This document shows, in pieces, positions 1 through 7,035 of a DNA stretch of 11,116 bases. Under the pieces are notes generated by a model. The model saw nothing but the letters and a program-made list of their open reading frames with translations, had not been told where the DNA came from and ran no database searches. The stretch spans positions 1 to 11,116 of the forward strand of contig LXFE01000582.1 of the NCBI GenBank assembly GCA_001929475.1. The letters run 5' to 3'. The stretch's first letter is position 1. Each line of letters starts with the position of its first letter. The DNA is from Neolecta irregularis DAH-3 (taxonomy: Eukaryota; Ascomycota; Neolectomycetes; Neolectales; Neolectaceae). The position numbers were made by a program, and so were the translations under genes.

Positions 1-701
1 GGAGGAAGAAGAGCGAACAGCAGGCCATTTTATAGATTTTGGACTCGAGAATTGACTGCAATGTGATAGATGATGGCGGTGTTCAGGAATGTCCAGGTTC
101 AAAGGAGCATGGAAGCAGGCAAAGAGAAAAGATATGTTCTAAGCCATCGGAAGTGGTGTGATGGCCTGATTAAGGGCGGTGTGGCGTTTTGGCACTTCAG
201 CACAATGTAGTGTGAAGAATGAGTTCATCCATTCCAGACGATCAATGCAAGAATCAAATAATACGATGATTCAACTCAGATCATAAACAGAAAACGAAAA
301 CTGGAATATGACCGATCTTGCACCTCCATCGAGGAAACTAAGATGAGATAGTAGCAAAAGGAGGCTGAAACTCAGTGAATGCAATCGAATGGTGAAGGAG
401 GAGCCAAAGCTGCCCATGAGGCCTTCTTTCAAGCATGATGAATAGCGGAAAATAAATAAAACATGAAGGGGAGCAATCCTCAAAGGCCATTTGGATGTAT
501 GCATTGAATGATGCAACAACCTGGTCAAGTCCAAGTCTGACTACAGGTCTCCAAGCATATTTAAATAACCCTGTGTAAGATCAATGATTGACCCCATGTC
601 CTCTGAAAGTGAATATGTTACTTGGCATCAGATCCAAGTATCGGCATAATGGTATGGGCATAATGAAACTGTGCCATGATGAATGCCTCATAAATCGAAA
701 T
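1..701. other. Left-edge region without a supported gene
   Basis: I see no convincing coding region here. The longest open frame (about 271-534, minus) has no ATG start, is a hydrophobic low-complexity translation and matches no family I know. Read leftwards, a TATAAAA-like motif lies at about 28-35 and is followed by a CT-rich stretch, and an ATG at 26-28 opens a frame that leaves the window after nine codons. A second A/T-rich TATA-like motif lies near 558-568. These suggest promoter sequence of a minus-strand gene beyond the left edge. The part next to 701 should be the 3' UTR of EBP2. Confidence 0.35.
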
Positions 702-1799
702 CTAATTCTTAGCCCTCCTACTCTTTCCAAGCCGTTTCTTAACACCGCCAGCTTTCTTTGGTCCCGTACCTTTCATTTTCTTCACTGAGAACCCATCAAT
801 ATCGCCGCTACTTTTTGCATCATTGCTTTTGCTATACCTCTTCTTCCCTCCGAACCCAAACTTTTCGTCTCGTTTTTTACGTGACACTTTTGGTCTTTTC
901 TTCTCCTCCTTCTTACTTGCTGTGTCAAGAGCAACATCAAAATCATCGTTTGTAGTAAGGTCTTCGCCTCCGCGTTCTAAATAGTGAGTAACAAAGCATC
1001 CACTGGGTTGGCATACTTCTCTTGAGCGTTTTGATTTTGTCGAGCGTATCTTTCTTGGATTTCTCCCGTTCTTGAAGTTTGGCCATTTGTACTTGCTTAC
1101 CGAATTTCTTCAGATCGCGCTGTTTCCTTGCTGTTTCTGAAGCCTTCTTTGCTGTTGCATCTTCCACAAGTTTATTTTTGACCTGGAGTTAGCAAATGTG
1201 ATTTTGAACGCAGCGAATACTTTGTCCATATGTTGATCTGTCTTCAACATTTCTGCAAAATAATCTGTAGGCCTTGTAAAAGGGACGCCTTCGTTAACAA
1301 ATAATTTCTTTCCATTTTGCGCAGCCTCGAGGGCCTGCTTATAGAATGCAAGTTCTCTTGAAAGATCGTCGTTTACATCCTTTATATTTACAGCTTCCGA
1401 AGAGATAACAACTTGGTGATCTGAAAATTTGAGGGAAGAGTATGGACGACATATCGATTTATATTTCTGAGCAAGAGCAGAGCGGTTATTGATAGTCATG
1501 CGTTGGTAAGGCACGATATCCACATCGTCGTTCGCATTCAAAATCAACGAGTCGGCATCAGATAAAGCCATTTCTTCTCCCTCGCTTTCCACTTCTTCAT
1601 CATTTTCCGAGGAATTATCTTCAAAATCTTTTTCTGCTTCTACGTGTACGAGTTGAGGGGCCTCAGCGTTATCCCGATCTTGATTCGTAGAATTTTCAGC
1701 TATCTGCAACTTTTTTGCCCGACTATTCTTGACTTTCTGTCCTTTCTGTTCTTCAATGTGTCTTTTCAGCGCCGACTTCAATACGCCGACTTTGACCAT
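702..1799 (-). CDS. EBP2: rRNA-processing protein EBP2 (three exons)
   Basis: Nucleolar factor needed for 27S pre-rRNA processing and 60S subunit assembly. Exons are 1221-1799, 1017-1182 and 702-976, joined over introns of 38 and 40 nt with GTATTC and GTATGC donors; the product is 339 aa, within the usual range (human about 306, yeast about 427). Residues 1-30 are basic, about 55-80 form an acidic Glu/Asp/Ser tract, and the family core follows with the signature blocks ELAFYKQALEAA, GVPFTRPTDYFAEM and ARKQRDLKKFGKQVQ. The Lys/Arg-rich tail, with FGFGGKK and a KKRLGKSRRAKN end, is typical of EBP2. The first intron carries a textbook TGCTAAC branch site. Both splices keep the family sequence in frame. 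The start at 1799 is the first ATG and faces HSBP1 across a short divergent promoter. Confidence 0.95.
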
Positions 1800-1942
1800 G
1801 GTATGTCAAATTAATATCGAAAAAATCAAGATGTAGCTGTGCCGAGATTTTTCTTCGAGATATCAACACGTGACATCGTTGAATGGGCGCTTCAAAGTTG
1901 TTATCACCTGTTCGCATTAGCCAAACCAATCAAATTTACCAT
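1800..1942. promoter_or_regulatory. Divergent promoter between EBP2 and the HSBP1-like gene
   Basis: Only 143 bp separate the two start codons, so both genes must share this region. A palindromic CACGTG E-box followed by A lies at 1867-1872; this is the core site for bHLH factors such as Cbf1-type proteins. An A-rich tract (gaaaaaatcaag) lies near the EBP2 side. No clear TATA box is visible. Control by the E-box is inference from motif identity. Confidence 0.5.
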
Positions 1943-2292
1943 ATGGACACAGCAAAAGAAGCAGTGACATCTACAACAGAAGCACCAACGGAACAAGGCG
2001 GAGCAGTAGAGCAAAGGTCAATTGTACCATTTATATCTGATATTCGATTGATAACTATCTAGACCGACGACATGCTGGATCAACTCGTATAAATCCCTGA
2101 AATGCCGTGTAGATGCTGAGAATGCAACAGCAAATCAAGATACAAGGCATGTCAAAAGATTTGCAAGCCAAATGTCACCATTTTTACTAGAACAATCTCA
2201 CATCATTAGTGGACGATATTCACACAAAACTTCAGAAATTGGAGGAATCTTTTGGCGATGAGCCGTTGCCTAGCGAAAAAGAAAAGGCTTAG
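1943..2292 (+). CDS. HSBP1: Heat shock factor-binding protein 1-like small coiled-coil protein (four exons)
   Basis: HSBP1 family members are short coiled-coil proteins that oligomerise, bind the trimerisation region of heat shock factor in animals, and also act in WASH complex assembly. The model has exons 1943-2023, 2063-2086, 2131-2173 and 2210-2292, with introns of 39, 44 and 36 nt, giving 76 aa. No open frame here exceeds 60 codons, so the gene shows up only after splicing. The core, residues 29-65, reads DDMLDQLQIKIQGMSKDLQ and then AKLDDIHTKLQKLEESFGD, in the same register as the family pattern LLxQMQxKFQxMSDxIxxRIDxMxxRIDxLEKSI. A Thr/Glu/Gln-rich head and charged tail flank it. Uncertain points are the first donor (GTACCA at 2024, or GTAGAG at 2006, both in frame) and the weak third donor GTCACC. 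The family call rests on residue register, not a search. Confidence 0.72.
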
Positions 2293-2483
2293 AGCTTAAA
2301 TAATGAAAGGATTCACAGTTGAAGAGGTAAGGCTTCGTGCCCTTGATACTGATTTAAGGCAATGTAGTTCAGAATGTTGGCTTTGGGAAGATATCTTGAG
2401 CTCAACTTGTAATTGAAGAATATCTGAATGTATTTTAAAGGGTTTCAGTCGTTAAGCCAATGTGGATCTCGTACAAGTTATCA
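2293..2483. other. Tail-to-tail intergenic region, HSBP1-like gene and PDI
   Basis: This 191-bp spacer lies between two convergent stop codons and should hold both 3' UTRs. It contains an intron-like stretch on the plus strand at 2331-2371: donor GTAAGG, branch-like TACTGAT and an AG acceptor. Splicing it would join an ATG frame beginning at 2303 into a peptide of only 22 residues with no recognisable similarity. I take it as a possible 3' UTR intron of the HSBP1-like gene or chance. Confidence 0.3.
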
Positions 2484-3985
2484 CTACAACTCATCCTTTG
2501 CAGGCTTCTCTGACTCGAATACTTCAAACGCCTTGAGAATATTTCTTCTGACTTGGAAATCATCGGCCCTATCCTGATGAACAAACAAAAACAGCTGTGA
2601 TGACTTACTTGGAAAGTGCCAAACTACCTTTTGCGAGAATATTGTCGAGCCGTAATCCTTCGTCGTTGACATACGAGGGTTTGGTCGTGATCTTTTCAAA
2701 GACCTTTAGATAATAATTCGCATGACTAGAGTGAGTAGTCATGTATATCATACATATACCTGCTGGGATTGTTCTCTGAAACCTTTTTTGCTTCAGAGAT
2801 AATATCCTTACTTTTTGTCTCCATAAATATTGTGGCAAGTTCATCTAGTTCAGCTATACGGCCGGCTTGCGACCCAAGGGTACCACCGATCTGTCGGTTT
2901 GTACCAGCATTTGCATTGATGAAAGAAAGAATGCCCGCTTCTGTTCGCTCTCCAGAATAGCCAACAGGAGTCTTTGAGGGGCCTCGTGGAAAAACTACAC
3001 TTTGTCAACTCAAAAAGGGCAATGAAAAGTATACATTTGAGTGTTGGATATCCCTGAACTCCATGCTGTTCACACAGGGCTGTGTGAACAGTACAATCAA
3101 CTTTGGCAATGACAATCTAAATTCATTAGATGGAAAAGACAGGTCGAGTACATTAGGCTCTCCAATCATGTCGTTAGCGAGGTTGTCATATTCAGGAGCC
3201 AACTTTTGGCAATGTCCACACCTAGGAAATCAGGATTATTTTCCAAAATAAAGACCATGTCGTATAGAACTTTACAAAAACTTTGCGTAAGCCAAAAGTA
3301 ATCAATACAAAAGCTTACCATCCTTTTGGGGATCCATCACAATTGAATAAAAGTTCTCGTCAGTCAAAATTATCACTTCACTCCGAGATGTTTGTTTCGG
3401 TTTAATTTTTACGCCAGCGCGTTCCATGATAAATTGTGAAAGAGACTCAAAGTCACGTCCTTTGTCGTAGTCTTGAGGATCTTTGGCAGAATTATCAAAC
3501 CACTGTAGTTTGAACGAATGGACTCCTCATAAAAGTACCTTCAGGGTCGGAAAGCCCTTGATTCCAAATCTTTTACCAAGATCCTTGTGTTGATCTGCAT
3601 CAACTTTGGCGACAATAACTTTGTCTGGCTGATTAGTTGGAGATAAACGTCCCGATTACCTTTTGCGTGCACGAACTCGTCAGCGAGCTGCTCAAAAGTA
3701 GCTTTCTGTTAGAGGATATTGGGTGAATTCTTACGAGCCAAATTCTTGCAATGCCCACACCTTGACATTCAGAATTTTATATCCGCGTAATAGCATACCA
3801 TGGCGCATAAAACTCAACTAAAGCTGGTATTCCTTTCCCGATAACCTTTGAAATACTGAACAAAAGGCCCGAATAGATTATTATACTTGATCAAAATTGT
3901 CCAAAGTCAAGTCTATGACATTTGAAGCAGAGATAGAAGAGGAGAAGAGTGCTGCTGCAGAAATAATGGACCAATTCCAAACCAT
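2484..3985 (-). CDS. erp38: Erp38-type protein disulfide isomerase, ER lumen (12 exons)
   Basis: Thiol-disulfide oxidoreductase that forms and rearranges disulfides in secretory proteins. Exons: 3887-3985, 3799-3845, 3735-3760, 3660-3701, 3539-3624, 3319-3502, 3256-3280, 3152-3221, 3035-3116, 2760-2994, 2609-2725, 2484-2568; eleven introns of 33-41 nt; product 365 aa. Residues 1-20 are a hydrophobic signal peptide (MVWNWSIISAAALFSSSISA). Thioredoxin domain 1 has active site CGHC at 50-53 with GIKGFPTLK for the cis-proline. Domain 2 has CGHC at 171-174 with VQGYPTLK. Residues from about 255 match the ERp29 C-terminal helical domain (YYLKVFEKI, RNILKAFEVF), and the last four residues are the KDEL retention signal. 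Signal peptide, two thioredoxin domains and ERp29c is the Erp38/PDI-D architecture at its usual length. Domain 2 has TTWCGHC where APWCGHC is usual. Head-to-head with TOM22. Confidence 0.95.
2721..2755. repeat. Two overlapping hairpins at the acceptor of PDI intron 10
   Basis: Arms CATGACTA (2721-2728) and TAGTCATG (2736-2743) are perfect 8-bp complements around a 7-nt loop, and they cover the 3' splice site of the intron at 2726-2759. The 3' arm overlaps a second hairpin, ATGTAT (2741-2746) with ATACAT (2750-2755) around a 3-nt loop. The two cannot form fully at once. Confidence 0.7.
3066..3091. repeat. 26-bp near-perfect palindrome inside a PDI exon
   Basis: CTGTTCACACAG (3066-3077) and CTGTGTGAACAG (3080-3091) are exact reverse complements separated by two bases. 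The palindrome lies wholly in exon 9 of the PDI gene, which encodes part of thioredoxin domain 2 (DCTVHTALCEQHG). Such a long perfect match is unlikely by chance in 11 kb and would form a stable mRNA hairpin. Confidence 0.85.
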
Positions 3986-4203
3986 CGTCGTGAATCTAAG
4001 CTAGGAAACCAAAACCAACTTTTGTAGTTCGAACCCCCCAAAACGATAATGCACCAAAACAAATCGTAGGGGGGGATATAATATCTAAATTATATCTTGT
4101 GATAGATTTCTGTTATTTTCGTCCAATTCATGTATATTCACTGGGATCGAATCGGGCTTTTGTGGGAAAATTTACGCCAACACCAACACTCTCACTGTTC
4201 ACC
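3986..4203. promoter_or_regulatory. Divergent promoter between Erp38 and TOM22
   Basis: The two start codons are 218 bp apart. Near the centre a C6 run (4034-4039) and a G7 run (4069-4075) sit in mirror positions, with ACGAT (4043-4047) and ATCGT (4063-4067) between them, making an interrupted inverted repeat. The G run includes AGGGG, the core of the yeast stress-response element, which reads CCCCT towards the other gene. An AT-rich stretch (4076-4095) towards TOM22 may supply its TATA-like element. An out-of-frame ATG at 4130 would open an overlapping upstream frame if the TOM22 transcript starts before it. Confidence 0.45.
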
Positions 4204-4623
4204 ATGGTGGTTTTGCATGACGTTACAGATGAATCTTTTGTGGATGCCGGACACGAGAATGATGATGATTACACTGATGTTTCCTCAAATGAAGAAGAAA
4301 GCATTAACGACGCTGTGTCTGAAGTAGACTTTAATCCTTCCCGCGAAACTCTTGCAGAACGGATTACCGCTTTGAAAGATATGGTATCCCCGTCAAACCG
4401 AACTCGGGTTCAAGGAGCTTTCTCGAAAAGCAGTGTTTTTGCGAGCACTGCAATGGTGGTGATTAGTCGGACACTGTGGGTTCTTTCGACAACGGCCTTA
4501 TTTCTAGTTCCTTTGGCATTGATATCAGAAGAAGAGCGAGGGTTTATTGAGCAAGAGAAGGAATTCCAGATGCAACAGAACACGACAACGGAGGTATCTT
4601 ATAGTGCATTGACCAAGTTATAG
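4204..4623 (+). CDS. TOM22: Mitochondrial import receptor subunit TOM22
   Basis: Central receptor and organiser of the TOM complex in the mitochondrial outer membrane; its acidic cytosolic face receives presequences from TOM20 and passes them to the TOM40 pore. The product is 139 aa from a single exon, the only intronless complete gene here. Residues 8-45 are strongly acidic. The block ETLAERITALKDMVSPSNR (48-66) is the family signature, and a single transmembrane helix spans about 80-108 with the characteristic proline (P103). A short polar intermembrane-space tail follows. The start at 4204 sits in an ACCATGG context; upstream in-frame sequence has no ATG. The 3' end converges on the amylase gene, with 190 bp between the stops. 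Confidence 0.93.
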   Translation: MVVLHDVTDESFVDAGHENDDDYTDVSSNEEESINDAVSEVDFNPSRETLAERITALKDMVSPSNRTRVQGAFSKSSVFASTAMVVISRTLWVLSTTALFLVPLALISEEERGFIEQEKEFQMQQNTTTEVSYSALTKL

Positions 4624-4813
4624 CTGACTTTTCAGAATTCGACATCTGCAAAGGATCCGATGTATGGCGATAAGTGAAAATTTCTTTTTGAAGCCGGTAA
4701 TGATAGGAACAGCAGTCCAGTGTACTTGTATATATCTGTAGACTTTCCCACAATGCTTTTATAAAGTCATCTTGGGTTCTATTTCCTTTATATAGTCAAT
4801 AAGTACGAAGAAA
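4624..4813. other. Tail-to-tail intergenic region, TOM22 and alpha-amylase
   Basis: This 190-bp spacer separates two convergent stop codons and should hold both 3' UTRs. I see no frame, strong hairpin or repeat that needs another explanation. Confidence 0.5.
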
Positions 4814-6479
4814 TCAGTTGCTGCAAATGCCACTTCCTCTTATAGCACTCTTGTTGACAAATATTCTCGGCAGACCATTCTGCATTGAGACCGTGACAGA
4901 ACCATTGTATCCAACAGTAATCTCGTTACAAGCAACAACTTCGACCAACGTTGTGCCCTGTGAAAATTCACTTTCAAAGCTAAAGGTAGTGGATGCGGCT
5001 GTCGAACCACTATTTGTAAGAACCAAGAGCAAATTCTTTTTCTGAATGGCAGAGTCATGTTTATCCGCCTTGAGAAGCTTCATATCTGTTGTGAGGTGGC
5101 TCGAATCGGCATATGCTAGATAGTTTCTCAACTGGTTGCATGTAGCAATAAAACTGTATAATGGAGCAGAAGTGGAGTACCCAGAAGTCCAAAGAACTTG
5201 TCTGATCCTTAGCAAAGAAAAGAGCCACGATACCTGTTTGAGGGCGCATTGTTTCCTGTAAAGCTTTGCTCTTGACCATAAAATATCGTGGGTATACCAT
5301 CACTTAGGATTGTGAACGCGACAACCTAACGATGAGTCTACGAAACGAAAAGAAAGTTTCATTTTTGTTTGCATTGACATCTGAATTGATAGATGCAAAG
5401 CGGTACATGTCATGATTTTCAGAAAATGTGTTCATCAAGCTTGGATCGGGGAATGCAGCCTGGATTTGCGATATTTTGCTCATTGCAGCTGACATATCGG
5501 CCCCACTAAAAGCAAACGCACCCAGAATGACCAGCTGCTGTGTTGCAAAGTCGTGGTTTGAATCTAAATATCTTTGGTAGCTAGCCAGGTAGTCAATGTC
5601 GGCAGAATAGACTAGATATGAGGAAATTCACAGATAACAGATACCCTCTCCAATGGTAAAGACATCTACTGAGGCTCTGTATGAAGAGAGAAATTCCTTG
5701 CTGACATGCTTGGCGGCATCGATTCTAAGACCATCGAACTAGTCATCAGCATTCATGTTGGCAAAATATGTGTACCCCATAGGTCGAGATTGCATTCTGC
5801 GCCCATTGTTTTAGAGGACCGGCGACATCGGTGTCTTCAAATCGGAGATCAGCTAGAGATACAATAGTTCCTTCTAGCCAACACTGCTCAATTTGGGTTT
5901 GTGTGGAATAGAGCGTGAGGGGACAATATTCGTGATAGTACTTGACCGAGTTGAACGGCTGTAGTTGGGAGTAATCGACTGCATTTTCATCGGCAGGATA
6001 TGCCATATGGTTGACCACGACATCTAGCATAACGTACATTCCTCTGGCATGGGCCTCGGAGACGAGGGATTTCAAATCATCACTGGATCCAAAGTGCGAA
6101 TTGAGAGCGTCAAAGTTATTTGGCCAGTAGCTACGAGCTATCAGCTTTAAGAAATAGCAAGGTATACCCATGATAACCATTGCCGGCAAAGGTTGACTGA
6201 TCGATATTCTGATTAATAGGGGAAATCCAAATCGCTGTAAATCCCATCTCTTGGATGTATGACAATTTATTTTCAATCCCTTTCCATGTACCTGTCTCTT
6301 AATCGTAGATTCGCTTCAAACGTACCTCCGCAGTAATTATCAAGATCTCCACAAGACCCGCCCGATTCTTCAGTTGTGGCGAATCGATCTGTCATGATCT
6401 GATAAATTGACCTTGAACGCCAATCTGCTGCAGACGCAGCGAATATCGCAGGCACGAAGAGCAATAAAGCAAAGAGCAT
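4814..6479 (-). CDS. Secreted alpha-amylase, GH13 TAKA type (seven exons)
   Basis: Endo-hydrolase of alpha-1,4-glucosidic bonds in starch, secreted for extracellular feeding. Exons: 6326-6479, 6168-6291, 5776-6130, 5645-5738, 5361-5611, 5234-5325, 4814-5201; introns 34, 37, 37, 33, 35 and 32 nt; product 485 aa, close to the 499-aa TAKA precursor. Residues 1-18 are a signal peptide. The GH13 regions are intact: I, DVVVNH (129-134); [11 protein letters not shown] with nucleophile D218; III, IGEV with acid/base E242; IV, ENHD with third acid D310. The C-terminal beta domain ends GSGICSN, as in TAKA-amylase. The fifth intron (5326-5360) is odd: homology and phase put its donor at GA, not GT (see findings). 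If that junction is not spliced, the frame stops soon after residue 326 and the C-terminal third is lost. Confidence 0.93.
5326..5360 (-). other. Apparent non-canonical GA-AG intron in the amylase gene
   Basis: The frame before this 35-nt segment ends [13 protein letters not shown] and the frame after it begins [12 protein letters not shown]. Together they align without a gap to TAKA-amylase FASYTNDIALAKN followed by VAAFIILNDGIP. The segment starts GAAACT and ends CGTTAG, and its length matches the other introns. The only in-phase GT donor is GTCAAT at 5378, giving a 53-nt intron but deleting six residues (VNANKN) of the conserved block. Confidence 0.6.
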
Positions 6480-6545
6480 AATAGGTGGCGAAGATGATCC
6501 GCGGAGTAGGTGAGCTTAGCGCGGAAAGAGGACAAGATATAGTCA

Positions 6546-6920
6546 TTGTAGATGTCTTATTTCAAGATTCGATAGTGGAAGGAGAGAAGAATAGTCACTC
6601 GGTATCATGAATCCGAAAAGAATTTCTTCTTGTACTGCGGCGCTATTTCGAAAATCTAGAATTCTAGCGATGTCTTGAGCCCCTTTCTCGTCGCACTTTA
6701 AATAAGCAAGGTTGGGGAACCGATATAAGAGATGCCTGACATAGTTAGTGTAACGGAGATGCTCCCTTGGAGTAAACCTGGATATCGGTATAGGGAGTGG
6801 AGGTTCCCTCAGCGTATGAGAGGTATAGCTTAGACACTAAGAAGTCATGTATATATAGCACCTATGTGGAAGATAGTCGTCATCATTACTGTGACGACTA
6901 ACTGCCACATAGTTAGCCCT
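6546..6920 (-). pseudogene. Possible relic of an F-box/LRR-like gene
   Basis: On the minus strand a frame without a start codon stays open from about 6838 to the stop at 6546-6548 and reads like real protein: RHLLYRFPNLAYLKC, then DEKGAQDIARILDFRNSAA and LLPLSNLEIRHLQ. A different frame just upstream (about 6859-6750) is also protein-like: VLYIHDFLVSKLYLSYAEG, preceded by an AG acceptor-like site. Alternating FPNLAYLKC- and LYLSYAEG-type phrases recall the leucine-rich repeats of fungal F-box proteins, though I cannot name a family. The two frames could join over a 42-nt intron-like segment (GTTTAC donor, CTAAC branch, CAG acceptor), but the phase is off by one base. No F-box start is visible and the total is far too short. 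A decayed fragment fits best; a small unknown gene is possible. Confidence 0.33.
6862..6912. repeat. Two-tier inverted repeat upstream of amylase
   Basis: Outer arms CTATGTGG (6862-6869) and CCACATAG (6905-6912) and inner arms TAGTCGTCA (6874-6882) and TGACGACTA (6892-6900) are perfect complements. They are separated by a symmetrical 4-by-4 internal loop and a 9-nt terminal loop, so 17 bp pair over 51 nt. An alternative pairing, CTAACT (6898-6903) with AGTTAG (6911-6916), overlaps the right side. Confidence 0.8.
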
Positions 6921-7035
6921 CTGCTACAGTTAGTACTTGAAAGTCCATGGCTAAATGACACTTGATGACCAGGAATGAATAGGAGACAATTACAAATGAA
7001 CCTTCATATCGAATATGTAGCATCCAACTTCAGAG

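Larger units (their letters stand above)
6480..7035. other. Intergenic region between amylase and POT1
   Basis: This 556-bp stretch holds the amylase promoter, the POT1 3' UTR, a possible minus-strand gene relic (6546-6920) and a long inverted repeat (6862-6912). A TATA-like CTATAT lies at about 6538-6543, some 60 bp upstream of the amylase ATG. No complete gene is supported. Confidence 0.5.

Noticed and set aside
271-534. Minus-strand open frame of 87 codons near the left edge
   Set aside because: It lacks an ATG start, translates to a Ser/Leu-rich low-complexity sequence and resembles no family; better explained as promoter or UTR sequence.
588-955. Plus-strand frames opposite EBP2 exon 3
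   Set aside because: They are antisense shadows of the Lys/Arg-rich EBP2 tail.
2303-2416. Small plus-strand ATG frame (37 codons) after the HSBP1-like gene
   Set aside because: No similarity and very short; it may be part of a 3' UTR containing an intron-like stretch.
4130-4327. 65-codon plus-strand frame overlapping TOM22
   Set aside because: It is out of frame with TOM22 and its translation is not protein-like; at most an overlapping upstream ATG frame.
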